Shown piece after piece: positions 46,134-56,100 of a stretch of 64,000 nucleotides of DNA. The stretch is from Bin87 sp965204905 (lineage in GTDB: Bacteria; Chloroflexota; Dehalococcoidia; Lucifugimonadales; UBA3495). Within the stretch, counting starts at the first letter, position 1. Each line of letters starts with the position of its first letter. The DNA is taken from assembly GCA_965204905.1 (NCBI GenBank), contig OZ242042.1:496001-560000 (forward strand), written 5' to 3'. A program made the position numbers and the translations under genes. The notes beneath the pieces were generated by a model. It was not told the origin of the DNA. It saw only the letters and a list, made by a program, of their open reading frames with translations, and did no database searches.

Positions 46134-47786
46134 TCATGGCGTTAGACCTGGGCCTGACCACCCGACAGTTGCTGTCCGCCCTGGACGCCGTTGCTGGCTC
46201 CGTCCGCAACCATGGCCACCGCCTGGCCCAATCCTTGGATCTTGCCAGTCCCTTCCCGCCGATCCGGCCGCGAGCCGCGCCGTGGCCTCATCTCCCTCGT
46301 TCCTAACGACAACTCCATTCCACCTGCGCCGGACCCGCGTGGCGCCGTCCTCGAATCCAGAGCCCGCCTGAGCTTTCTCACGACGCTCTGCCGACCGTCG
46401 TTCCCTGGTCCATGATTCGCGTGTGAACCGGTGGCCCAGTCCCCGCTGTATCTCGCGCCACTTCCGGTCTTCGTCCGGCGTAATGAACGTGATTGCCTGG
46501 CCAGCGCGACCCATGCGACCGGTGCGACCCACCCGGTGCGTGAACAACTCTTCCGAGTCGGGAAGATCGTAATTGATCACCTGCCCGATGCCCGCAACGT
46601 CCAGGCCCCGCGCCGCCACGTTGGTGGCGATCAGAATTGGCGCCGCTCCGGAGCGAAAGTCCTTCATCACCCGCTCGCGGGCAACCTGGCTGAGGTTGCC
46701 CGCGAGCGCCCCCACGGGATAACCCAACGCGTCCAACTGACCGGCCAGCCTCTTGACCCCGTGCTTGGTTTTTCCAAACACCAAAATCGGAGCGCCCTCC
46801 CGGCGGTCCAGCAACGCGCGCAGCGCCTCCATTTTGTCCGTCTTCTGGATGCTGTAAACCAGGTGCTCCACCGTTGGCAGACCCTGCAGGTCAACGTCCA
46901 CTTCCACCATGACCGGGTCGTGGAGATGTTTGCCGGCGGTCTGCGCCACCCAGTCCGGCATGGTCGCCGAGAACAGCGCCGTCTGACGCTGCCTCGGCGT
47001 CTCCCTCAAAATGGCGTCAACGTCGCGGGCGAACCCCTGGTCCAGCATCTCGTCGGCCTCGTCAAGCACCAGGAATCGCACCGAGCTCAGGTTCAGACTG
47101 CCCTGACGGACGTGATCCAGCGTTCGACCCGGCGTGCCGATTATGATCTGCGCTCCCCGTTGCAACGCCCGGTGATCCTTGCCAACCGCCCGCCCGCCGT
47201 ACAACAATGTGACGTGCAAGCCCTGCAGTCTGGCCAGACCCTCCACGACGACGCCCACCTGGATCGCCAGTTCGCGCGTCGGCGCCAGAACCAATGCCTG
47301 TGGCTGCCGCGCCTTGGCTTCGCACTGCTCTACCAGCGGCACCGCAAACGCCAGCGTCTTGCCGGATCCGGTGCGCGCCTGCCCAATCACATCCCGACCC
47401 CCCAGCAGATGGGGGATCGCCTGCCGCTGTATCGGGGTGGGATCCGATATGCCCATCCGTGCGATGGCGGTTCTGGTCGCGCGGTTCAGCGCCATGCCTG
47501 GAAAAACGGCTTCCCGGGCAACCGGGTCGGATTGATCGCCAACGGTGGACCCCACCGGAGATCCCGAATTACCGCCTTTCACATGATGTGCGGAGCTGCC
47601 CACGCCGTCGCGCCGCAGGTATAGACAGGATCGGCAGTACACGGGTCTGTCCTCGGCCGGCCGGAAGGGAACGGTGGTTGCCTCCCCGCAGTCCGCGCAG
47701 GTAGCCGGGTGCCGCTGCGGGCGATTGATCTGTGCGCTACCGGTATGTTTGCGGTTGTCGCGGGATGGACTGGGATTAAATGGCAT
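46134..47786 (-). CDS. DEAD-box RNA helicase with N-terminal zinc motif
   Basis: The protein has 550 residues from ATG 47786, with GAGGAG upstream. Residues ~30-55 hold a C-x2-C...C-x2-C zinc motif (CADCGE, YCRSCL), often seen in Chloroflexota and related phyla. The helicase core follows: PTPIQRQAIPHLLGGRDVIG (Q motif), ARTGSGKT (Walker A), APTRELAIQ, TPGRTLDHV, VLDEADEMLD (DEAD box), FSATMP, then VFGKTKHGVK, ATNVAARGLDV and HRVGRTGRMGRAG. It should unwind structured RNA in ribosome assembly or RNA decay. The C-terminal ~90 residues are Arg/Gly-rich, as in RNA-binding tails. It is convergent with the DUF5679 gene. Confidence 0.92.
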   Translation of the reverse strand: MPFNPSPSRDNRKHTGSAQINRPQRHPATCADCGEATTVPFRPAEDRPVYCRSCLYLRRDGVGSSAHHVKGGNSGSPVGSTVGDQSDPVAREAVFPGMALNRATRTAIARMGISDPTPIQRQAIPHLLGGRDVIGQARTGSGKTLAFAVPLVEQCEAKARQPQALVLAPTRELAIQVGVVVEGLARLQGLHVTLLYGGRAVGKDHRALQRGAQIIIGTPGRTLDHVRQGSLNLSSVRFLVLDEADEMLDQGFARDVDAILRETPRQRQTALFSATMPDWVAQTAGKHLHDPVMVEVDVDLQGLPTVEHLVYSIQKTDKMEALRALLDRREGAPILVFGKTKHGVKRLAGQLDALGYPVGALAGNLSQVARERVMKDFRSGAAPILIATNVAARGLDVAGIGQVINYDLPDSEELFTHRVGRTGRMGRAGQAITFITPDEDRKWREIQRGLGHRFTRESWTRERRSAERREKAQAGSGFEDGATRVRRRWNGVVVRNEGDEATARLAAGSAGRDWQDPRIGPGGGHGCGRSQQRRPGRTATVGWSGPGLTP

Positions 47787-48055
47787 GCCGGAAAAGACTC
47801 CTCGGGATGCGAAAGGACTCGGCGCGAAACGTGGCCAAACCTGACGACGCGGTTCTATGAAAAGCGTTGCTGCAAAAATCGGCGCCGTTCCCCGGCGCGC
47901 TTCTATTCTACCAGAGTCCCGCCTGACCGCCGTCGATCCACCTACATCCCTGATGCGGTCATATCACTCCTGACCCTACGGCTCCGGCCGGCGGTGCGTC
48001 AGGCGGTCGCCCAGCCGGAGATGCGCCTCAAGCGTCCGGCAGCAAGGTGAGCGCC
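47787..48055. other. Intergenic region, divergent promoters expected
   Basis: It separates the helicase (minus) from the decayed gene at 48056 (plus). No motif or gene was recognised. Confidence 0.3.
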
Positions 48056-48400
48056 ATGACCTACGCCCGCAACACCACCGTCAGCGCCATGCACATTCGC
48101 AATGAGATCGAGGAGACCCTCGAGCGCTACGGCGCCGACGGCTTCACCTATGCCACACAGGGCAACCTGGCCACCGTCATATTCGCCGTGGAGAACCGCC
48201 GCATCCGCTCGTCCTGGAACTGCCCGATCCCGAGGATTTTCGCTACACCAACCACAGCCCGCCCCGGGAGCGCAGTGCTCGTGCCCAGCAGGAGGCCCTG
48301 CTTTTGGTCATCAAGGCCAAGCTGGAAGCGGCCACCGCCGGCATCTCCACCATCGAGACCGAGTTCCCGGCCAAGGTTGAGCCGTTAGCGGTCGCCAAGA
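48056..48400 (+). pseudogene. Decayed small protein of a Chloroflexota-type hypothetical family
   Basis: It starts ATG 48056 with AAGGTG upstream and reads NTTVSAMHIRNEIEETLERY, then FTYATQGNLATVIFAVENRR-IR. A missing base near 48212 then shifts the frame. The continuation is VLELPDPEDFRYT followed by ARAQQEALLLVIKAKLEA. I recall full-length versions having RFVLELPDPE here, so one T was lost. Part of the following helix also seems deleted. The family has no known function. Confidence 0.55.
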
Positions 48401-48426
48401 CTGGGCCGAGTCGGCTGAGCGCTGCC

Positions 48427-48627
48427 TTACTTGCCGCCCAATTTCGTCCGCACTTCGTCAACTTCGGCGTTGCCCAGGATGCGGAACACGTTGATGCTCC
48501 GATCCTCCACGGCTACGCCCCTGATGGCGTGGCGGCCGTTCTTCATCGTGACCAACTCCATGGAGTCCTCAGCAATGTCGACCTTCCGCTTGAGCTTCAC
48601 TGAGTAGGCTTGCAGGGGCCATTCCAT
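48427..48627 (-). CDS. DUF5679-like paralogue lacking all zinc cysteines
   Basis: The protein has 66 residues from ATG 48627, with AAGGAG 8 nt upstream; an ATG two codons earlier is closer to that site. The sequence LQAYSVKLKRKVDI, SMELVTMKNGRHAIRGVAV and INVFRILG aligns with the DUF5679 core, but every zinc-ligand position is another residue. It also has an extra acidic C-terminal helix (AEVDEVRTKLGGK). It looks like a diverged, still open paralogue of the gene at 45950. Confidence 0.6.
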   Translation of the reverse strand: MEWPLQAYSVKLKRKVDIAEDSMELVTMKNGRHAIRGVAVEDRSINVFRILGNAEVDEVRTKLGGK

Positions 48628-49290
48628 AATCATCACTCCTTCTAGTCGAGGTGGGTATAACGCCGGCCGGAGCAACGACTTCCCCAGCGGCATCGCGGTC
48701 TGCTCGCCGCCGGGAGCAGGGCACTCCGTCAACGGCTGACCGTTTTACGCTAACCTTTGCTGACTCGTCAACTTGGCCGCGCTCCGCCACGCTCTGGCGT
48801 GGTTTGCCACGGTTGCAAAGATACAATTGCAGACTGGTCCGGGGAAGTGGCGGCACGTTGCCTATCGGAAATGTGGTTGCGGCCGTATGATTGCGATGCC
48901 CCAACCGTCCTCCGTTACGGCACACTTCCAGTCATTCCTCGACTACCTCGTTATCTCGGCAAATTGACCCTGGACGAAATCCGCCAGGGAACCCGCGATG
49001 ATCTTCCCCGGTTCTCTCCCCGTCCCGCCGGGCGCCATGAAAATCGTCAGCGGCGACCGTTCAACCTCGTCAGCGGACATCGTCACCTGCAGACCAATGC
49101 TCGCGTCGCCGGCAACAATATGTCGGCATCATATTGGCGTTCTCCAGCAGGATGGCCGGATCGGAGCGGTCCTTGCCGGCGCTGCTGCGGAGAGCGTGAT
49201 ATGGCACGATGTCCTGGCCGGCGAACTCCTGCCCATCGTCGGGCCGCAGCGACCAGTCGCCCAAGGCCTTGCCTCCCTTCACCTCTCAGA
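48628..49290. other. Gene-less stretch
   Basis: Open frames on both strands lack starts with ribosome sites. A minus-strand phrase near 49130-49270 (DIVPYHALRSSAGKDRSDPA) reads like a protein fragment, but I cannot place it. Confidence 0.35.
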
Positions 49291-50211
49291 GGGTGTGTGA
49301 CAATTGGGTTCAGGTGGGTTGAAGTCGTTTGAGCATCAGATGAACCATGGCAATGCATTCCCATGCTTCGCTGCTTCCGGTGCGCTCCTCATAGTCCTTG
49401 CTCAACCGTCGGCAACGGCTCAGCCATGCCAAGGTGCGCTCTACCACCCAACTCCGAGGCAAAACCTCGAAGTGGTGGCTGTCTGGTTTGTGTTTCACCA
49501 CCGTCAGCAACCACCCCCAGTGGTCCACGCCCACGACACCAGTCGGCCAGCGTAGCCAGTCCGCCTCAGGCGGACCCAGATCAGTTGTAGTCTGGGGAAA
49601 TTGCCCAACAGCTTGGCCAACACCAACTTGGCACCGTCCCGATCCCCGTGTCGCGGCACGGGGCTGGCTTTGAATGTTGGCGGCATGAACCACCACCGCC
49701 AGCAGCAAACCCATGGTATCCACCACGATGTGGCCTTTGCGGCCCGTTACTCGTTTGCCAGTCCGCCTGCGGCGGATAACCCCTGGACCCCCTTTTTCTG
49801 TGGTCTTCACCGACTGGCTGTCAATGATGCCCGCGCTGGGCCTAGCCTCCCCTCCCACCGCTTCCCGAATCCGGGACCGCAGGGCTTCTTCCTCCCACTC
49901 CCAGGCGCCATCATCTCGCCAGTTGCGGAAGTACCACCACACCCTACCCCAGGGCGGCAGGTCATGGGGCAGCATCCGCCAAGAGATGCCGCCGCGCAGC
50001 GCGTACAGAATCCCGTTGACCACCTCACGCAGGCCGGTGGTCCTTGGATGGCCCCGAACGGTATCAGGCGGCAGTAAGGAACCCAATTCCTCCCATTGGG
50101 CATCGGTCAAATCACTGGCATAAGGTTTTCTACTCATGCCGCTAGCGTAACCAGCATCCTATTCTCATCCCATGAATAACCACTGCCAGTTTAGCTCATT
50201 GTCACACACCC
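49291..50211 (-). mobile_element. IS5-family insertion sequence with 14-bp terminal repeats
   Basis: The ends are GGGTGTGTGACAAT at 49291-49304 and its exact reverse complement at 50198-50211, giving a 921-bp element. The single transposase gene fills it. The target duplication is not obvious. Confidence 0.8.
49310..50137 (-). pseudogene. IS5-family transposase, frame-shifted, with palindromic insertions
   Basis: From ATG 50137 it reads MSRKPYASDLTDAQWEELGS, then LREVVNGILYALRGGISWRM, PPWGRVWWYFRNW, DSQSVKT and GRKGHIVVDTMGLLLAVVVH, a normal IS5 transposase. Between about 49690 and 49520 the family sequence (DRDGAKLVLAKLLGNFPRLQ, GYAGRLV) is found in another frame. The first frame then resumes with WGWLLTVVKHKPD and SWVVERTLAWLSRCRRLSKD. 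The damage coincides with short GC palindromes at 49644-49663 and 49559-49575, and a third lies at 49762-49776. One continuous frame survives, but its middle is scrambled, so activity is unlikely. Confidence 0.75.
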
Positions 50212-50284
50212 TTTAAGGCAGTCAGTAGCAACAGGCTGAGGAGCGAATGTTGCTCTGGTGGCGGCACAAGAGCGAGACCGTGCT

Positions 50285-50878
50285 TCAGCAGGTGGGGTCA
50301 TCCCCGCGGGGCAGGGCGGCTTCGATGCCGAGTGCAGCCTGTTTGTCCCGTTCGCGCTTCATGGCGGCTTCAACGGCCGGCCAGATAAGGTCCATATCCC
50401 GGTCGGACAGTTCCCGTTGGTGGATCTCACCGTTCAGCACTTTCTCCAACTGCGGCGTCAGAGGTATGGCCAGAGCGATTGCCTCGTGGCGGATGGCGTT
50501 TCTCACATGGGCAGCACTCTCCCGGGCATGCTTGATCTCGAACTCGGCGCTCCAAACCTGGGGGATGCCGCTGTCGTTGATATACTGATTGACGGCCCGG
50601 TTGGCCGTGCGGACGAAAATGTACCGGATCCTGGGAACGGCAAGAGCGACCACCGGTATCACCAGCCAGTAATTGGATTGTCCGTAGGTCGGCAGGACGG
50701 CGAGGATCACCAGGAGCGCCATCAGTTCGGGGAGAAGGCCAGCGGCGGTGGTGACCAACGCCTTGCGGATTGCCTGGTTGATCTTACGGTTGCACCGGGC
50801 ACAGAAGTATATCTTGGCCGGTTCCGGCGGGCGGATCTGGCAGAGGGAGCAGATTTGTCTTGGCTTGGGCCAGTGCAT
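50285..50878 (-). CDS. Membrane protein with N-terminal zinc ribbon
   Basis: The protein has 197 residues. C-x2-C pairs CSLCQIRPPE and YFCARCNRKI (residues ~10-30) form a small zinc ribbon. Two adjacent hydrophobic segments follow (~LMALLVILAVL and WLVIPVVALAV). The C-terminal ~110 residues are soluble and helical (SAEFEIKHARESAAHVRNAI, then RDMDLIWPAVEAAMKRERDK). It is probably an inner-membrane protein facing the cytoplasm. The family is not recognised. The start at 50878 has GGAAGG-like purines upstream. Confidence 0.6.
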   Translation of the reverse strand: MHWPKPRQICSLCQIRPPEPAKIYFCARCNRKINQAIRKALVTTAAGLLPELMALLVILAVLPTYGQSNYWLVIPVVALAVPRIRYIFVRTANRAVNQYINDSGIPQVWSAEFEIKHARESAAHVRNAIRHEAIALAIPLTPQLEKVLNGEIHQRELSDRDMDLIWPAVEAAMKRERDKQAALGIEAALPRGDDPTC

Positions 50879-50899
50879 GGGAACCTTCCGGTTGAGTTG

Positions 50900-51178
50900 T
50901 TGTCGCTGACGCTTTCATGGGTGATGGGTTCACTAGGGGCTCGTCGCACCTGGGGCAGGGCTCGCGGACGACGATCGCCCACTGGTGGGCAGTCTGGCCG
51001 ATGATGAGGCGGCGACACCCCGTTGCAATAGCCAAAAGTGTAGGGTAAGGTCCGGCACCCCGGTGTGCTCCCAATCATGAACGGCAACCTCGGCCACATT
51101 CTCCCAGGTATAGCCGACACCTTCCCTCGCCTTGGCCGTCGACAGCATGAACCGGCGGACATGGCCTCGGCCCTGCAT
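50900..51178 (-). pseudogene. Possible small frameshifted gene
   Basis: A frame from ATG 51178 reads RRFMLSTAKAREGVGYTW followed by ENVAEVAVHDWEHTG. After a one-base slip near 51035 another frame continues with HQWAIVVREPCPRCDEPL, which has a C-x-x-C. Together they would make a ~90-residue protein. Neither half is recognised. Confidence 0.3.
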
Positions 51179-51967
51179 GACGGCTCCCGGTAGGCTGTCC
51201 CGAGATTCTATCCCGGGGCATTGGGGAACAACGGCCTCGTGTCATGCAGTGGTCGGGGCCGCAGACTGCTCGCCTTTCCCAACTGCAAGCCTCCGCATGA
51301 TGTTGCTGAAACGATCCGAAATTGGCCTCTCAGGCCCGATTATCCCACGACGCCATTACACCATGACACTGAAACACTATCGCACCTTTGCACCATTATA
51401 CTATTTCACCGATTCATCTGAGAGCAAATGTCTGCGCCCAAGGCCAAGCTACCTGATTTGACCCGGCTCCCGCTGGTCCGCTCAAATGGGCTCTGCGCTC
51501 GCCTGCCTCATCGCCTTTTTCTGTAGGGACACCAGGCTCGATTCCGCCCAGAGTCAGATACGCGTTGGTAAGGCAGTCGTCAGCAACAAGTTGGGCGGAA
51601 GAGTCGGATGGGTTTCTCTACAGGGCTTCCCAGACACGCAAGGACCGTCATAATCCGCTGCATTAAGCCGGGAGACATAATCGGCGGGAAAGTCCACTGC
51701 GGGCGCCCAGCCGTTCGTCGTCCGACGCGCCCGCAGCGGTGAGACCATTCTATCCGCACCCCTCCCGCTGGCGTAAGAGGCTCAGTGTCACCAAATTCCC
51801 GCGGCCGGCGGCAGACGGGACCAAGGTCTGCGGCGATGGTTGCAACGCCTGCGACTCGGGCGAATATCATACGAATCGCTTCCTGGCCCAGCCCGGCGAA
51901 AAGTCGTGTGGAAGATGGGAGCCGATTTCTTGCTCTGCTACATCCTCCTGCCGTCAACTCGGACGTA
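51179..51967. other. Gene-less stretch
   Basis: No recognisable gene. A ~30-bp segment near 51570 resembles the sequence just outside the IS5 right end (50213-50245), suggesting an older repeat, but the match is imperfect. Confidence 0.3.
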
Positions 51968-52120
51968 TTCCTCCTCGTCGAGACCAGTGCGCCCACGTGG
52001 CTTCCCTGCCCTCGTACCGTACCATGCCGTCGTTTTCCCACCTGCCGTTCTCCCCGAACAGGGCGGGGAGCTGGTCGGCGTCGTAGTTGTCGTCGCAGGC
52101 GGCGGTGTACTCGGCCTTCA
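51968..52120 (-). pseudogene. SnoaL/NTF2-like fragment
   Basis: A minus-strand frame reads NLKAEYTAACDDNYDADQLP, then ALFGENGRWENDG and RYEGREATWAHWSR. This is the first half of an NTF2-like (SnoaL_4 type) domain. It then hits unrelated sequence and a stop, and the second half of the fold is missing. The following plus-strand membrane gene overlaps its upstream part. Confidence 0.5.
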
Positions 52121-52158
52121 GGTTGCGAAGCGGAAAAGACGCCCATACGGAATGCACA

Positions 52159-52698
52159 ATGAAAATCATCAAAACGGCGCGGCAATGGACCAAAGTCATC
52201 TTGAGGATAGGCATCGCCAGCGCTCTGCTGGCGACGGCCTGTCTCCCGTGGACCGCACTCATTTCCCTCTACCCGGGCCATTTGCTGTACGACCACGAAA
52301 CGGAGGTACAACTGGCAATGGCCGTGTTTCTCGGCATCACAGCCGCTGGGCTCACATATCTCGTTCTGCGCAAGTTCTTTGCCACCTTGGTCCTGGCGCT
52401 GATCGCAGCAGGCATTCTGCTGGCAACTAGGCTATTGGCAGGCGCTGCCGTAGAAAAGCTGGGAGTTCTGGCCACGCTGGCGCTGATGGCGTTTCCGGCC
52501 CTGGCGGCCGTTGCCACCAAAGCGGCCAACATAGCGTCCGGGAAGGAATGCGAGACCGGCGTGTACAGGAAATTCAAGGAATCATTCGACGAGGCCCTGG
52601 ATACAAAGAATGTCGCGGAACTGTTGCTGTGGACCATTGCGTGGGCGTCGGGAGGGTTCGGAGTGTTCTTCCTGATCAAGGCCATCGAAATGTGGTAA
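52159..52698 (+). CDS. Hypothetical membrane protein with four predicted helices
   Basis: The protein has 179 residues from ATG 52159 (MKIIKTARQWTKVILRIGIA), with GGA upstream. Hydrophobic segments: ~15-40 (IASALLATACLPWTALISLY), ~52-105 (a long region, probably two helices, then AGILLATRLLAG), ~112-130 and ~155-175 (LLLWTIAWASGGFGVFFLI). A soluble loop carries KECETGVYRKFKESFDEALD. The family is not recognised. It stands alone. Confidence 0.6.
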   Translation: MKIIKTARQWTKVILRIGIASALLATACLPWTALISLYPGHLLYDHETEVQLAMAVFLGITAAGLTYLVLRKFFATLVLALIAAGILLATRLLAGAAVEKLGVLATLALMAFPALAAVATKAANIASGKECETGVYRKFKESFDEALDTKNVAELLLWTIAWASGGFGVFFLIKAIEMW

Positions 52699-52739
52699 CG
52701 CGGTGTTGGCTTGAAAACCGTCCGGTCGGCCGGATGGGA

Positions 52740-53010
52740 GGGATGGGGCCGGCCAGCCACGGTCGAACATGAGAAACTGGTTGTCCTGGCTGGGGAGCCG
52801 GGTCAGGTCATGGTAGCTGAGCCAATAGAGGGCGGATGAGTAGCTCAACCGGTACGAGCCTGCAAGCAGCGGGTTTGGGACGTTGTACAGCAAGCACTCT
52901 ATTTGGTAAGACCGCGCAGTGTCAGGGCCGAGTCGGCCCCCTTCCACGAGCCGGGTGCGGGCGTTCTTGAACATCCGTATGCAGCGGCGGAACCACCAGT
53001 TCGTAACTTT
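52740..53010 (-). pseudogene. Nucleotidyltransferase C-terminal fragment
   Basis: The frame reads RMFKNARTRLVEGGRLGPDT, then ARSYQIECLLYNVPNPLLAG. This matches the C-terminal helical part of a family of cytoplasmic nucleotidyltransferases (FKNAR...APSYFIECLLYNVP). The catalytic G-S...D-x-D region upstream is absent, and the tail runs into unrelated frames. Such enzymes include CBASS-type synthases, but this fragment cannot show which kind it was. Confidence 0.5.
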
Positions 53011-53116
53011 CTCCTTCTTAACGCCGTTTCTTCGGTGTATGGAGGCGATTTCGCTACTCGGCTTTTTGCCACTCCAAAAGACATTCGAAACCGGATTGCT
53101 CTCCCCAGTCCCCTGA

Positions 53117-56100
53117 TTACTGCCGGTTCCGGCGGGCCAGGTAGTACACCAGCAAGCCGACCAGGAGCAAAAGCAGCAGCAGCAGCAGCAGCAGCAACCA
53201 CCAGGGAAAGTTGCTGAACGGTTCAGTCACACCACCAGAGGGCCCTGGAGTCGAGGCCGGCGCGACGGTCGGGGTGGGCGGTGGCGGCCCAGCCGTAGCG
53301 GTCGGTTCCGGAGTAGCCGTTGGTGTAGGCGTGGGTGTGGGTGCAAGCAAGGTGGTCAGTAGGGACACCAACTCCCTGTTCACAGTGGGCGTCGGTTCGG
53401 GGGTGGGAATGAGTGTGGGAGTGGGCGCATTCGTTGGTGTGGCGGTCGGCGTCGGTTCGGGGGTGGGCGTCGGTTCGGGGGTGGGCGTGAGTGTGGGAGT
53501 GGGCGCATTCGTTGGTGTGGCGGTCGGCACGGGTCGGGAAATTGCGCCGGACCCAGATTGCGGGGGCCTGACGGTAGGCGTGGGCATTGGCGTAGGCGTG
53601 GGCGTAAACGTTGGCGTGGGCATTGGCGTAGGCGTAGCCGTTGGTGTGGGCGTGGCCGTGGGCGTAGGAGTAGGCGTGGGCATTGGCGTAGGCGTAGCCG
53701 TGGGCGTGGACGTAGGAGTAGGCGTGGGCGTGGACGTAGGAGTAGGCGTGGGCGTGGACGTAGGAGCAGGCGTGGGCGTGGACGTAGGAGCAGGCGTGGG
53801 CGTGGACGTAGGAGCAGGCGTGGGCGTGGACGTAGGAGTAGGAGTAGGCGTGGGCGTGGACGTAGGAGTAGGCGTGGGCGTGGACGTAGGAGCAGGCGTG
53901 GGCGTGGGCGTGGGCCCGGCGGGGAGCAGGGGCGAGCCGGGCACGTCGTCGTCGGTGATGGAGACGGCGGCGGCGCTGTTGGTCCCGGCGGACACCCCGG
54001 TGGGGAAGGTGCCGAAGCCCAGGTCCACCGACTCGCCGTCGTCGTCCACGGTGTCCGCCGTCGCCGCGAAGGTGATGGTCTGCTCCGTATCGGTGGCCCC
54101 GAAGGTCAGGTTGGCCGGCACCCCGGAGTAGTCGGCGCTGGTGGCGCCACCCCGGTTGGTCTTGGTGATCGGTATGGTGATGCTACGCTCCGGGGCCACG
54201 CTCAGCTGCACCTTCACGCTCACGCTGCTCCCCTCCGCCACCGTGTAGGCGCTCTGCTCGAAGCTCACGTCCACGTCGGCGGGCAGGTCGTCATCCTTGA
54301 TGGAGACGGTGCTCTCGGCCACGCTCCCGGCGCTCACCCCCTCGGGCAGCGTGCCGAAGGTCAGCTTCACCGACTCACCGTCGTCGTCCACGGTGTCCGC
54401 CGTCGCCGCGAAGGTGAATGTCTTGGAGGTCTCTCCCGTGCTGAAGGCCACGCTGGCCGGCACCCCGGAGTAGTCGGCGCTGCTGGCTCCTCCCTGGTTG
54501 GCCTTGCTGATGGGTATGGTCACCGTCCGCTCCGGGTCGGCGCTCAGGGCGACGGTCACCGTGGCCTCGTTCTCCTTGACCATCGCGGTGTCCGTGTCGT
54601 CGGTCTCCGCCACGCTGTAGGTGGAAGACCCGAAACTGACCGTCACGCCGGGCACGTCGTCGTCGGTGATGGAGACGGCGGCGGCGCTGTTGGTCCCGGC
54701 GGACACCCCGGTGGGGAAGGTGCCGAAGCCCAGGTCCACCGACTCGCCGTCGTCGTCCACGGTGTCCGCCGTCGCCGCGAAGGTGATGGTCTGCTCCGTA
54801 TCGGTGGCCCCGAAGGTCAGGTTGGCCGGCACCCCGGAGTAGTCGGCGCTGGTGGCGCCACCCCGGTTGGTCTTGGTGATCGGTATGGTGATGCTACGCT
54901 CCGGGGCCACGCTCAGCTGCACCTTCACGCTCACGCTGCTCCCCTCCGCCACCGTGTAGGCGCTCTGCTCGAAGCTCACGTCCACGTCGGCGGGCAGGTC
55001 GTCATCCTTGATGGAGACGGTGCTCTCGGCCACGCTCCCGGCGCTCACCCCCTCGGGCAGCGTGCCGAAGGTCAGCTTCACCGACTCACCGTCGTCGTCC
55101 ACGGTGTCCGCCGTCGCCGCGAAGGTGAATGTCTTGGAGGTCTCTCCCGTGCTGAAGGCCACGCTGGCCGGCACCCCGGAGTAGTCGGCGCTGCTGGCTC
55201 CTCCCTGGTTGGCCTTGCTGATGGGTATGGTCACCGTCCGCTCCGGGTCGGCGCTCAGGGCGACGGTCACCGTGGCCTCGTTCTCCTTGACCATCGCGGT
55301 GTCCGTGTCGTCGGTCTCCGCCACGCTGTAGGTGGAAGACCCGAAACTGACCGTCACGCCGGGCACGTCGTCGTCGGTGATGGAGACGGCGGCGGCGCTG
55401 TTGGTCCCGGCGGACACCCCGGTGGGGAAGGTGCCGAAGCCCAGGTCCACCGACTCGCCGTCGTCGTCCACGGTGTCCGCCGTCGCCGCGAAGGTGATGG
55501 TCTGCTCCGTATCGGTGGCCCCGAAGGTCAGGTTGGCCGGCACCCCGGAGTAGTCGGCGCTGGTGGCGCCACCCCGGTTGGTCTTGGTGATCGGTATGGT
55601 GATGCTACGCTCCGGGGCCACGCTCAGCTGCACCTTCACGCTCACGCTGCTCCCCTCCGCCACCGTGTAGGCGCTCTGCTCGAAGCTCACGTCCACGTCG
55701 GCGGGCAGGTCGTCATCCTTGATGGAGACGGTGCTCTCGGCCACGCTCCCGGCGCTCACCCCCTCGGGCAGCGTGCCGAAGGTCAGCTTCACCGACTCAC
55801 CGTCGTCGTCCACGGTGTCCGCCGTCGCCGCGAAGGTGAATGTCTTGGAGGTCTCTCCCGTGCTGAAGGCCACGCTGGCCGGCACCCCGGAGTAGTCGGC
55901 GCTGCTGGCTCCTCCCTGGTTGGCCTTGCTGATGGGTATGGTCACCGTCCGCTCCGGGTCGGCGCTCAGGGCGACGGTCACCGTGGCCTCGTTCTCCTTG
56001 ACCATCGCGGTGTCCGTGTCGTCGGTCTCCGCCACGCTGTAGGTGGAAGACCCGAAACTGACCGTCACGCCGGGCACGTCGTCGTCGGTGATGGAGACGG

